Source of the DNA: Myroides sp. NP-2 | GTDB taxonomy: Bacteria; Bacteroidota; Bacteroidia; Flavobacteriales; Flavobacteriaceae | Assembly: GCF_014145665.1 (NCBI RefSeq) | Contig: NZ_JACHTD010000001.1 | Coordinates: 124,001 to 188,000 of the forward strand | Length of the DNA stretch: 64,000 nucleotides | Direction: 5' to 3' | Shown: piece by piece, positions 34,368-42,525 of the stretch | Position numbering within the stretch: the first letter of the stretch is position 1 | Layout of the letters: every line of letters begins with the position of its first letter | Made by a program: the position numbers and the translations under genes | Notes under the pieces: model-generated | Told to the model about the DNA's origin: nothing | Database searches by the model: none | Seen by the model: only the letters and a program-made list of their open reading frames with translations

Positions 34368-34832
34368 ATGCAAGATCTGTGCCGAAGTTTAAATTTTGCT
34401 TTTTTTTGTGATAGATTGCGATTTGTTATCGGTTTGCTTTTGCTCTGTTGCTTGCCTTTTTCACTTCATGCACAAACCCAAGGCGATCAAATACAAGTGT
34501 TTACTACCGGTACAACTATTGATTCTGTTCGTATAGCAAACCCAAGTCAAGGGGAAGTGTTTCTTGAAATTAAAAGTTATTTTGAAGAGTATAGCGCCCA
34601 AAAACCTGGGAGTATTATCGAGTTTTATTGGCTAGGTCAACAAAAAAATGGAGATATAAACGTGCGCTATGTCTTTACTAATGCAATCATCGACTTTCAT
34701 ATGGAAACAAGTATGTGCTATGCGAATAATGAGAAACAGACTTTAGAACTGAATGTAGGGCGTCGCAGGCCTTTGTTACTCCAACTTATGCTTGGTGTAA
34801 AGGAGGGTATACTCCATGTGGATCTGCTGTGA
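34368..34832 (+). CDS. Small exported protein, unknown
   Basis: With ATG 34368 the protein has 154 residues. The N-terminus is MQDLCRSLNFAFFCDRLRFV followed by the hydrophobic stretch IGLLLLCCLPFSLHAQ, a signal peptide with a long basic n-region. The mature part has QGDQIQVFTTGTTIDSVRI, VFLEIKSYFEEYSAQ and INVRYVFTNAIIDFHMET, predicted mainly beta. ATG 34341 is also in frame and the frame opens further upstream at a TTG; those starts would precede or follow the TATTTTTG element awkwardly. Family not recognised. Confidence 0.6.
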   Translation: MQDLCRSLNFAFFCDRLRFVIGLLLLCCLPFSLHAQTQGDQIQVFTTGTTIDSVRIANPSQGEVFLEIKSYFEEYSAQKPGSIIEFYWLGQQKNGDINVRYVFTNAIIDFHMETSMCYANNEKQTLELNVGRRRPLLLQLMLGVKEGILHVDLL

Positions 34833-34982
34833 ATGACGCCTTCAGTGGATAAGAGTGTTCTGTTACACGCCTTTTTAAGTTAATTTTTCGTATTCGTTAG
34901 CTTTATTTTTTGTAATGGCTAGTTTTTTTTCTACTTTGCGTATTCCTTCAAGGAAAATGAACAACAAAACCCTAGAAAATCA

Positions 34983-35756
34983 ATGAAAAAGCCAGCGATT
35001 CTTACCTTACTATTGTTAACGATGAGTACTGCTGCATTTGCACAAATGGCACTCAATCGAATTGATTCAAATCCACAATGGAAGCAGTATGATCATTTTT
35101 TTGAACAAGATCCGGAAAGTGTGTATCCCAATGATCGCATTGAATACGAATTAAAAGATGGACGCATTAAGAGCTATCGCTTGTACTATAAAGATGAATT
35201 AGGAAAGTTATTCGATGTTTTCTACGATGATAAAGGACAAGTATCTCAAGAAGTTTTGATGTATGATGCCGACCGCGGCCAAGTGCGTGAGGTGGTATAT
35301 CAAAGTACTTTTACCTATGATGACAAAGGGATGCTCGTGGATGATGGGGAACGTACTTTTACGAAATTTGTCAAAGGAAGACCGATGCTAGTTACGTCTC
35401 GCGAGTTTTCGGAAGAATATAAACGCGGATTTAGTACGGTAAGAGCCTATAACGAAAATGGTTCTATTCGCCTAGAAAAGACTACTTTTTTTGAAGATGG
35501 AGAGAAAAAAATTCGCACGACTACTTATAAGTATGATTCGTGTAATAACGTTGTTGAGGTAAGCAGCAGAACGATTGTAGCGCCTGTTTATTCAAAACAA
35601 AGAAAGCGCAAAAAAGACCGAACTCCGCCTAGACGTCCTGTGATTGAAAAGGAAGTATTTGCATATGAATATGACAATGGTTGTATTTGGACAAAAAAAT
35701 ACAAAGTAGAAAAAGAAGAAAAAACCCTCTTACGCGAAAGAGAACTTGTAAAATAG
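34983..35756 (+). CDS. Exported protein with YwqK/RHS-like strand repeats, unknown
   Basis: A 257-residue protein with a signal peptide (MKKPAILTLLLLTMSTAAFAQ). The mature body consists of repeated beta hairpins: YELKDGRIKSYRLYYKDELG, LFDVFYDDKGQVSQEVLMYD, FTYDDKGMLVDDGERTF and YNENGSIRLEKTTFFED, similar in rhythm to YwqK-type or RHS wall repeats. A basic stretch QRKRKKDRTPPRRP near residue 210 is exceptional in an otherwise regular protein. It is followed by a terminator and stands alone. Confidence 0.65.
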   Translation: MKKPAILTLLLLTMSTAAFAQMALNRIDSNPQWKQYDHFFEQDPESVYPNDRIEYELKDGRIKSYRLYYKDELGKLFDVFYDDKGQVSQEVLMYDADRGQVREVVYQSTFTYDDKGMLVDDGERTFTKFVKGRPMLVTSREFSEEYKRGFSTVRAYNENGSIRLEKTTFFEDGEKKIRTTTYKYDSCNNVVEVSSRTIVAPVYSKQRKRKKDRTPPRRPVIEKEVFAYEYDNGCIWTKKYKVEKEEKTLLRERELVK

Positions 35757-35784
35757 CACAAAAACCAATCAAACTATATTATGT

Positions 35785-35822
35785 TAAGCCCAATGGATGT
35801 TTTATTCGTTGGGCTTTTTTTA
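35785..35822 (+). terminator. Rho-independent terminator
   Basis: AAGCCCAATG / CGTTGGGCTT (one G-T pair) with a T run after; it ends the 257-aa gene 29 bp past the stop. Confidence 0.85.
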
Positions 35823-36027
35823 TATAGGTTGGTTGCCAATTTATTTACAGCGTGACTGGCCGTGATTTGACTATAAGTCGATCTATTCAGTTGTTTTTGT
35901 TTTATTTAGATACCACTTTAGACCGTATTTTAATGTAGGGACTAGGAGTATGAGTCAAAGAAGACACAGGTCGAAGTGCACTTCAGGTGTGAAGGAGTAG
36001 AGACAAAAAGAGGAATAAAAGCGGGGG

Positions 36028-36062
36028 TTTTGAAAATGGGATTTGGGAATTTGTTAACTTTG
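36028..36062 (+). promoter_or_regulatory. Promoter of the zinc-ribbon membrane protein
   Basis: TTTTG at 36028-36032 and TAACTTTG at 36055-36062, 22 bp apart, fit a -33/-7 pair. The leader would be about 90 nt. The rest of the 35823-36157 spacer shows no gene. Confidence 0.5.
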
Positions 36063-36157
36063 TCAATCAAAGAAAGAGAGTAGAAAACGCAAACGGATAG
36101 AAGCGCCTATACTTCTTTACTTTACAGCGATAAAACCAACTAAAACAAATACAAAAG

Positions 36158-36718
36158 ATGAAAATTATTTGTCAAAATTGCGATACAGAAAATGTGAATA
36201 CATCAAAGTATTGTTCGAATTGTGGATACCAACTGCCAAAGATTGAGATCGAAACAGCAACAGCAACACCTGTACAAACGGAAAAAGAGAAACCAAAGAA
36301 AAAAATGCCCCTTGCGTCATTGCTGGGTATTATTTTTGGCGTTTTACTCATTGTTGGTGTAAGCCAATATTTTTTGAGACCGACACTTGATATTGATGAA
36401 ACCTTAGCTGTAGTGGCTTCGGAGATAAACAAAAACTATCCGATGTATATCGATCAAGATTTGAGAATGGACAATACGATGGCGATGCCAAATAAAACCT
36501 TGCAATACAATTATACGATTGTCAATTATGCAAAAGAAGAACTCAATATGGAGGTCGTGGAATCAACGCTTTTTACGGGTATTTTGGAGAATATTCAAAC
36601 GAATCCCGACCTGAAAGAAATGAGAGATGCCAAGGTGACATTTAATTACTATTACAAGGATAAAAATGGAGTTTATGTAACGAAATACGTTGTTACTCCA
36701 GATATGTATGCAAAATAA
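36158..36718 (+). CDS. Zinc-ribbon single-pass membrane protein
   Basis: A 186-residue protein. Residues 5-23 are a zinc ribbon (CQNCDTENVNTSKYCSNC), followed by a proline/lysine-rich cytoplasmic linker and one transmembrane helix (LASLLGIIFGVLLIVGVSQYF, about residues 51-71). The periplasmic part contains LAVVASEINKNYPMYIDQDL, FNYYYKDKNGVYVTKYVVTP and so on, a small alpha/beta domain of unknown function. Such zinc-ribbon-TM proteins are common in Bacteroidota and are uncharacterised. A terminator hairpin lies 160 bp downstream. Confidence 0.8.
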   Translation: MKIICQNCDTENVNTSKYCSNCGYQLPKIEIETATATPVQTEKEKPKKKMPLASLLGIIFGVLLIVGVSQYFLRPTLDIDETLAVVASEINKNYPMYIDQDLRMDNTMAMPNKTLQYNYTIVNYAKEELNMEVVESTLFTGILENIQTNPDLKEMRDAKVTFNYYYKDKNGVYVTKYVVTPDMYAK

Positions 36719-36879
36719 TGTAAGTCTATGGCAACAAAGCAGATTAATGGAATATTTTTCTGTGGAATTGAAAGGATAGTAGAGTAACTTACTGCAGGAG
36801 ATTGAGTTGAGGGTATGAGGGCAAATTCTTTGAGCACGACATCGAAAAAAATACAGCACAATATAGCGAAGAGATAGAA

Positions 36880-36909
36880 AAAAATACACCTGAAAACAGG
36901 TGTTTTATT
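36880..36909 (+). terminator. Hairpin terminator
   Basis: ACACCTG / CAGGTGT with an AAAA loop, A run before and TTTTATT after. It is 160 bp beyond the zinc-ribbon gene, with nothing recognisable between. Confidence 0.7.
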
Positions 36910-36922
36910 AGAACAATTGAAG

Positions 36923-37072
36923 ATGCAAAAGATAAAAAAATCCTGGATTAATACTCTTGTTTTGGGCATTAGTATGATTCTTAATCTAGTTCTCGCTGTA
37001 CTGCGTATGGGAGGATTGATTGTTCTAGTCATGTTCATGCATTTGCTACATGTGTTACGCAAGAAAAGGTAG
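36923..37072 (+). CDS. Small two-helix membrane protein (49 aa)
   Basis: ATG 36923 to TAG 37070 encodes MQKIKKSWINTLVLGISMIL then NLVLAVLRMGGLIVLVMFMH and LLHVLRKKR. It has a basic start, two hydrophobic helices split by LRMGG, and a basic end, so both ends would be cytoplasmic. The frame is too regular to be a chance reading, with the only long hydrophobic stretch nearby, but no homologue was checked. No clear promoter. It is followed by a 240-bp spacer up to the tRNA terminator. Confidence 0.5.
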   Translation: MQKIKKSWINTLVLGISMILNLVLAVLRMGGLIVLVMFMHLLHVLRKKR

Positions 37073-37265
37073 AGGACAGTTCGGGTAAAAAAGAGTAGAT
37101 GATAAGAATAGGCGTACTATGTGAAATCAGAATAAACGCATACCCCAGTTTTTATCGTTAGTAATATAACTCAATGTATTTCAAAAAAACTACATGCTTA
37201 AACCTAATCTCTCCTTGTCTTTAAGAATTTTGTTTATTTACTCCTCTTGTCAACCCCCTAAAAAA

Positions 37266-37303
37266 AATAAACCCCTCACTACCAAGGTAATGAGGGGTTC
37301 TTT
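37266..37303 (-). terminator. Terminator of the tandem tRNA genes
   Basis: AACCCCTCA / TGAGGGGTT with a 12-nt loop, T run on the minus strand. It begins just beyond the 3' end of the downstream tRNA. Confidence 0.85.
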
Positions 37304-37306
37304 CTG

Positions 37307-37380
37307 TGGTCCCACCTGGGCTCGAACCAGGGACTTGCTGATTATGAGTCAGCTACTCTAACCAGCTGAGTTATAGGACC
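37307..37380 (-). tRNA. tRNA with CAT anticodon, copy 1 (elongator Met likely)
   Basis: A 74-nt cloverleaf, 5' GGTCCTA pairing with TGGGACC at the 3' end, discriminator A, anticodon arm GCTGACTCATAATCAGC, T-loop GGTTCGAGCC. The CAT anticodon can also belong to the lysidine-modified tRNA-Ile2; the acceptor and loops favour Met but do not prove it. Identical to the copy at 37408. Confidence 0.9.
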
Positions 37381-37407
37381 GGTCGATTTGACTGTAAATT
37401 TTGATTG

Positions 37408-37481
37408 TGGTCCCACCTGGGCTCGAACCAGGGACTTGCTGATTATGAGTCAGCTACTCTAACCAGCTGAGTTATAGGACC
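37408..37481 (-). tRNA. tRNA with CAT anticodon, copy 2 (elongator Met likely)
   Basis: Same 74-nt sequence as the gene at 37307, separated by 27 bp. The two are transcribed together on the minus strand, this one first. Confidence 0.9.
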
Positions 37482-38171
37482 AGTCAAATTGACAATTAGA
37501 GGTTGCAATATTACTGCGTATTATTGGTTTTTGCAAGAAATAGAATTAAAAAATATTAATTTTATTCCCTTGCCGAACGAAGTCCTCTCTTAGGGTGTAG
37601 CCGCTTTTTCCTCTTCCTTCCCTTTCTTTTTTCCCCTTCTTGTGCTCCCTTTCTTTTCTCGTTGGGTGTAGCACAGTTTATTAGCTCTAATAGCTGGTCT
37701 TTTTCTCCTATTTTGATAGCATAACAAGGAGATAGATTATTTCCAGCTAATAAAAAAAATAAAAGGAGAGATACCGTTGGTTGCACCTTTCGTTATGGAT
37801 AATGATCGTTACCAGATATCTGGGGTATTTCTTTGGATGCCCTCCAACAGTTCTCCAACTGCCCTTAGAGAATGCTTGGAAAAAAGGTTGTTTTGTCGAA
37901 GAAGGCTCGAAGAGGACTCGAAGGAGACTCTAGGCATTCCTAGTCGAGAACTTAATCATTCTAATCCTCTTCATGTCCGCTATATATAGTGATAAAAAGG
38001 TGTTTTGCAGTGTAGGAATTAGGACGAGAGTGACAGCTTAGTCCCTAGAAAAGCGCCAAAATAGTTTTTTTACAGGGATAAGGCTTTTCTTTTTATCAGC
38101 AGGAGGATTAATTTTATCCAACAGAAGTCATTGAAGCGTGAAATATAAAAAAAATCCTATCCAAAAAATTG
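37482..38171. other. 690-bp spacer without a convincing gene
   Basis: Between the tRNA pair and rbfA no frame resembles a real gene. A 74-codon minus-strand frame (37562-37786) starts with GTG and a signal-like stretch but ends in a lysine/arginine-rich low-complexity tail, and a 70-codon plus frame overlaps it. An 11-bp repeat lies at 37896. AGAAAAGC (38048) and GCTTTTCT (38084) form a long-loop inverted repeat. Confidence 0.6.
37896..37928. repeat. 11-bp tandem repeat (TCGAAGARGAC)
   Basis: TCGAAGAAGGC, TCGAAGAGGAC and TCGAAGGAGAC follow one another at 37896, 37907 and 37918; a fourth unit diverges. The unit length equals that of the repeat at 12083, and both begin TC and mostly end GAC. 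Confidence 0.7.
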
Positions 38172-38179
38172 TATTTTTG
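38172..38179 (+). promoter_or_regulatory. -7 element of the rbfA promoter
   Basis: TATTTTTG (TAnnTTTG) only 4 bp before the ATG at 38184, so the transcript would be almost leaderless. Confidence 0.55.
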
Positions 38180-38183
38180 CAAC

Positions 38184-38576
38184 ATGGAGACAAATAGACA
38201 AAAGAAGATGGGAGCACTTCTGCAAGGTGACCTAGTAGATATATTACAAGGAGAAGTGCGCAAGAACGGAATAAGCAATTTGATTATTTCAGTTTCTAAA
38301 GTACACATTACCTCAGATTTATCAATTGCAAAAGTGTTTTTGAGCATTTTCCCTGCTGAGCGCGGTGGAGAGTTGTTGAAGGCTATTCAATCGAATGCGC
38401 CACTAATCAAACACGACCTTGCACAACGAGTGAAAAATCAAATGAGAAAAGTACCTGATTTGCTGTTTTATGTAGACGATAGCTTAGAGTATATCGATCA
38501 AATTGACAAAGCATTAAAAGGAGACGAAAACCCAATTGCCAATCCAGATTTATTGGCAAAGAGAAAGAAAAAGTAA
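38184..38576 (+). CDS. rbfA: Ribosome-binding factor A
   Basis: A 130-residue protein that binds the 30S subunit and is needed for 16S rRNA 5' end maturation and cold adaptation. ATG 38184 (METNRQKKMGALLQGD) is chosen over an earlier TTG in the same frame that lies inside the promoter. The KH-like core includes LIISVSKVHITSDLSIAKVF, SIFPAERGGELLKAI and RKVPDLLFYVDDSLEY. It is followed 4 bp later by a LolC/E-type permease gene, with which it is co-transcribed. Confidence 0.95.
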   Translation: METNRQKKMGALLQGDLVDILQGEVRKNGISNLIISVSKVHITSDLSIAKVFLSIFPAERGGELLKAIQSNAPLIKHDLAQRVKNQMRKVPDLLFYVDDSLEYIDQIDKALKGDENPIANPDLLAKRKKK

Positions 38577-38580
38577 AACG

Positions 38581-39786
38581 TTGAAGATATCATTTTACAT
38601 AGCCAAACGCTATGCTTTTAGCAAAAGCAAGAGCAAAGCAATTAACGTCATTACTGCAATAGCTTCTGTAGGTATTGTGGTGAGTGCTATGGCGATGTTA
38701 ATTGTGCTAGCTGTGTTTAGTGGTCTTCGTTCGTTTAGTTTGTCGTTCACCAATGAGTTAGATCCGGAGCTAAAAGCGTTTAGTAAACAGGGAAAAAACT
38801 TCGTTGTGGACCAGGCTCAATACGAAAAATTGAGTCAATCCCCTTTATTTTCGGGGGTTGCTCGTGTAGTAGAGGATCGGTTGCTTTTTACCTATAATGA
38901 AAAGCAAACCGTTGCTATACTCAAAGGCGTCGATGCTGATTTTCCAAAAGTCAGCCAATTTCCTGAAAAAATAGAGTTGGGCAACTGGATTGAAGCAGAC
39001 ACGGATGAAGTTGTTGTAGGCTTAGGCATGGCGTATTTATTGTCCATGGGGTTATTCGATGTAGAACATAACCTACAAGCGCTATCGATCAAACCGGGTT
39101 CTGGTGTAGTCAGTAATCCAGAAGATGCCTTTTTAAACACCTATTTGCATCCTGTTGGAATCTATTCCCTTCGCAATGAAGAACTGGATAGCAAATACGT
39201 ATTTTGCGATATTAAATTAGCACAACACTTACTCAGCCTTTCTGAAAATGAATACACCAATTTGGAATTTGCCCTCAATAAAGGGGTGAGTGAAAAAGAG
39301 GCGATTACCTTTATTCAAGAGGTCATGGGAGATAGCGTGGTGTTAAAAAACCGCATTCAGCTAAACGATAGCTTGTATCGCATGTTGAACACGGAAAATG
39401 CAGTGGTGTATTTTATCTTTTTATTGGTGGTGATCATTGCCTTGTTCAACCTAGTTGGGGCCTTACTCATGATCATCCTAGAAAAGAAAACAAACATCAA
39501 AACCTTAAATGATTTAGGCGTTTCCCTAAAGCAACTCAAACGCATCTTCTTGTTGCAAGGCCTTATTATTAGTACTGTTGGTGGTCTATTGGGTATTCTA
39601 CTCGGCATTATTTGCGTGTTGATTCAAGAACATTTTGGATTGATCTTAATCCGCCCGGGATTCGCTTATCCCGTTGAGTTTAATATTAGCGATGTATTCG
39701 TCGTATTTTTCTCTATTTTTATTCTTGGATTTATTGCTTCTTACATTGCTTCCTCTCGTGTAAATAAAAAATATTTACACCACTAA
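38581..39786 (+). CDS. FtsX/LolC-E-type ABC transporter permease
   Basis: A 401-residue membrane protein. A TTG at 38581 (LKISFYIAKRYAFSKSKS) is the likely start; the frame extends upstream into rbfA but family members begin at this motif. It has one transmembrane helix near residues 22-45 (ITAIASVGIVVSAMAMLIVL), a large periplasmic domain, then FLLVVIIALFNLVGALLMIIL, the FtsX-type segment LNDLGVSLKQLKRIFLLQGL, and two more helices. LolC/LolE extract lipoproteins from the inner membrane; the ATPase partner LolD is not adjacent. It is probably translated by coupling to rbfA. Confidence 0.9.
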   Translation: MKISFYIAKRYAFSKSKSKAINVITAIASVGIVVSAMAMLIVLAVFSGLRSFSLSFTNELDPELKAFSKQGKNFVVDQAQYEKLSQSPLFSGVARVVEDRLLFTYNEKQTVAILKGVDADFPKVSQFPEKIELGNWIEADTDEVVVGLGMAYLLSMGLFDVEHNLQALSIKPGSGVVSNPEDAFLNTYLHPVGIYSLRNEELDSKYVFCDIKLAQHLLSLSENEYTNLEFALNKGVSEKEAITFIQEVMGDSVVLKNRIQLNDSLYRMLNTENAVVYFIFLLVVIIALFNLVGALLMIILEKKTNIKTLNDLGVSLKQLKRIFLLQGLIISTVGGLLGILLGIICVLIQEHFGLILIRPGFAYPVEFNISDVFVVFFSIFILGFIASYIASSRVNKKYLHH

Positions 39787-39924
39787 CCTTCTATACCCTT
39801 TTTGCTTTTTTTTCTTTCGAATGTATGCTTCTTACAATCAGTAGGTTGTATTTTATTTATTTTATATCCCTAACATTGGGGAAATTAACTTTTCCGTTGC
39901 ACACTTTTATAGAATTAACAAATT

Positions 39925-42525
39925 ATGTCGTCTGCGTTTCATAAATTTGTTGTTGGCTGGATTGGATCCAGTAATCAAGAAAAATTGTTTTATTTGAAAA
40001 AGAAAAAAATTATGGGCGAGTTTAATGTGAAATACTTAAGCTATATCAGTGAGTTTGCTAATGGGCAAGAAAGTTTAAGTGGAGCTGCACAAGCGTATTT
40101 AGCAACCAATGATTATTCAGATCCAGTTGACTGGTTTAAAGCGCATGCTTTGTGTATGTTAGCCTTGCAAACAGGAAAAGAAGGCGCAGTATTTCAAGAA
40201 CTGTACGAGCAAATTAACGAAGAATCAAACCGCGAGCGCAGTAGTTTTTACCTGAATGACAAGGATTATGCGCTTTGGTTTGACGATGTGGTGTTGTTAA
40301 ATCAGTTGTTTATCGATAAAGGATATGCAAAGGCGTACACCTTTATGCATGAGCTATACATGAATGCCCGTTACGGGTTTAAAGACGATGAGAAGGCAGC
40401 TGCCTATTTGAAACAAGGATTTGAAACGGGAGATCTTACTGCTAAAGCCTTTATGGGGTACAACGTATATTACGGAAATTTAGGTTTTGAACAAGATGTA
40501 GCAAAAGGATTGGAGCTCATTCATTCATCCTATGGACCGGGTAATCGCGTCGGTCCTTTATTTGCACTAAATATCGAGTTTCGCGCTTGCGAATCACCTG
40601 AAGAAGGAAAAGCCGTATTGGATAAATTCCACGATTTAATTCACTTGGAAAAACGTGGACTATACGTTTTAGCCGATTATTATTTGCGCGAAGGGCAAGA
40701 TGAAAAAGCAGTGGAAACCTTTTTAGAAGGTATTCAGCACAACAGCGGATATTGTAACTATATGATGGGCTTAATGATTTGCAACACGCGTTTTGCTCCG
40801 CTAGGATATGAGATTGAACAAGGATTTCCCTATTTACAAGTTGGATTTGAACACGGCATTGCATATGCTGGTTTTGTCCAAGGATACTATTATTTATACC
40901 CAGCAGATCAAAGTGAACCTCAGTTTGAAAAAGCGATACAATCGCTGGAAAAAGCGGCTTTATACGGTTCAAATGAAGCTTTGTTAGAACTGGCTATTTT
41001 GTATTTATACCACAACGACTACAAAAACATCGAACAAGGATTAGCGTATCTAGACCGTGCAATTGAAGCAAAATCGACACGTGCGATGAACGAAAAAGCA
41101 GTGGCTTTATTGGAACATCAAGAGATAGCACGCGATGTAGAGGGCGCTCAAGCACTCTTACGTCAAGCGATGGAATTAGGGGATGACTATGCTCCTTATC
41201 GCTTAGGATATGGCTATCAGTTTGGTGAATTTGGTTCAGAAGAAGAGTACAACAAATGCATTGAATACTACGAAATCGCTGCAGAACGCAACAGCGGATT
41301 GGGAATTGAATACGCAGGACGATACTATCGTTACCACGAAAACCCAGAGTTGGACAAAGCTATTGCTTACTATGAAAAAGGCATTGAGCTTTATAATTCC
41401 AACTACTGTAAGGTAGAGTTAGCGATGATGTTAGAGCGCGGGTTTGGACTCGAAGAAAATCCAGCAAAAGCAGAACAATACTATTTAGAGGCAATTGAAA
41501 ACAACTATCCCTATGCGGCAGTTCGCTTGGGGTATATGTATGAAGATGGTTTATTGGGCGAAGCGGATCTTGAAAAAGCAAGATCCTACTTTGAAATGGC
41601 TGCCCATGCAGATTTTGCTGAAGGTATCTATCAATTTGCTCGTTGCAACCGCTACGGAATTGGAGGTCCTGAAAATCGTGAATTAGCGTTTGAGCTCTTT
41701 GAAAAAGCCCTCGAATACGGCTATCAAGACGCGAATGTCGACTTAGCTTTAGCCTATGAAGAAGGAATGGGAGGAAGAGCGGAAAGTCCCGAAAAAGCTG
41801 TAGAATACATGACTGCAGGTGCTGAAATTGGATTCAGCTACGCACAATATAAATTAGGAACTTATTACCTCTATGCTTATGGCATAGAAAAAGATTTGGA
41901 TCTAGCTAAATACTGGTTGGAAAAAGCCAATGAAAACGGATCTGCACTAGCTATGCTGACCCTAGGAGATTACTATTTATACGGATATGAAGAAGATCAA
42001 CCATATGACTTAGCTTTCCCTTATTACGAAGCAGCAGAACAACGTGGCTATGTGTCAGAAGGACTGGGCATTTGCTACCAATTTGCCATTGGCGTTGAAC
42101 GAGATGAGAAAAAAGCATTCCATTTCTATAAAATGGCCGTTGAACGCGGCTATGATGCAGCTTATTTCCGCATGGGAATGTGTTACTACTACGCAATCGG
42201 AACGGAAAAAGACTATGTAGAAGCGATGTATTATTTGAGAGAAGTAGCAGATCGTGGAAATATGGAAGCTGCCGCTTATGTAGGCGTTATGCTAGTGAAA
42301 GGGGAAGGCGTTGCACAAGAAGCCGTAGAAGGGGTAAGCTATTTAGAAAAAGCTGCGAATAACGGATATGAAATGGCACAATACGAATTAGGTAATTGTT
42401 ATTTAAAAGGAGAAGGTGTAGAGCAAAATGATGAATTGGCGCTACATTGGTACCAACAAGCTGCAGAAAACGGAAACGAAGATGCACAGAAAATCGTTGG
42501 TGGCCCAAGAAAAAGAAGAAGATAA
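39925..42525 (+). CDS. Sel1-repeat protein (866 aa), first gene of an Hsp90-containing operon
   Basis: An 866-residue protein composed mostly of Sel1-like alpha/alpha repeats of about 36 residues from near residue 90 onwards, e.g. ELAMMLERGFGLEENPAKAE, AVRLGYMYEDGLLGEADLEKA, YQFARCNRYGIGGPENRELA, LGNCYLKGEGVEQNDELALH. Sel1 repeats are scaffolds for protein complexes and often occur in chaperone or stress pathways. ATG 39925 is taken, but ATG 40012 (MGEFNVKYLSYISEF) may be the true start because the first 29 residues are basic and unlike the rest. The stop TAA overlaps the ATG of the Hsp90-type gene (TAATG). The C-terminus KRRR is strongly basic. Confidence 0.9.
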   Translation: MSSAFHKFVVGWIGSSNQEKLFYLKKKKIMGEFNVKYLSYISEFANGQESLSGAAQAYLATNDYSDPVDWFKAHALCMLALQTGKEGAVFQELYEQINEESNRERSSFYLNDKDYALWFDDVVLLNQLFIDKGYAKAYTFMHELYMNARYGFKDDEKAAAYLKQGFETGDLTAKAFMGYNVYYGNLGFEQDVAKGLELIHSSYGPGNRVGPLFALNIEFRACESPEEGKAVLDKFHDLIHLEKRGLYVLADYYLREGQDEKAVETFLEGIQHNSGYCNYMMGLMICNTRFAPLGYEIEQGFPYLQVGFEHGIAYAGFVQGYYYLYPADQSEPQFEKAIQSLEKAALYGSNEALLELAILYLYHNDYKNIEQGLAYLDRAIEAKSTRAMNEKAVALLEHQEIARDVEGAQALLRQAMELGDDYAPYRLGYGYQFGEFGSEEEYNKCIEYYEIAAERNSGLGIEYAGRYYRYHENPELDKAIAYYEKGIELYNSNYCKVELAMMLERGFGLEENPAKAEQYYLEAIENNYPYAAVRLGYMYEDGLLGEADLEKARSYFEMAAHADFAEGIYQFARCNRYGIGGPENRELAFELFEKALEYGYQDANVDLALAYEEGMGGRAESPEKAVEYMTAGAEIGFSYAQYKLGTYYLYAYGIEKDLDLAKYWLEKANENGSALAMLTLGDYYLYGYEEDQPYDLAFPYYEAAEQRGYVSEGLGICYQFAIGVERDEKKAFHFYKMAVERGYDAAYFRMGMCYYYAIGTEKDYVEAMYYLREVADRGNMEAAAYVGVMLVKGEGVAQEAVEGVSYLEKAANNGYEMAQYELGNCYLKGEGVEQNDELALHWYQQAAENGNEDAQKIVGGPRKRRR

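Noticed and set aside
37307..37481. tRNA-Ile2 (lysidine) instead of tRNA-Met
   Set aside because: CAT anticodon allows either; sequence elements look more like elongator Met, but this could not be settled and is stated in the entry.
37562..37786. Minus-strand 74-codon frame with a signal-peptide-like start
   Set aside because: It begins with GTG and ends in a low-complexity lysine/arginine-rich tract; no terminator or promoter supports it. Left as unexplained spacer.
37777..37989. Plus-strand 70-codon frame in the tRNA-rbfA spacer
   Set aside because: Passes through the 11-bp repeat and has no motif or hydrophobic pattern of a real protein.
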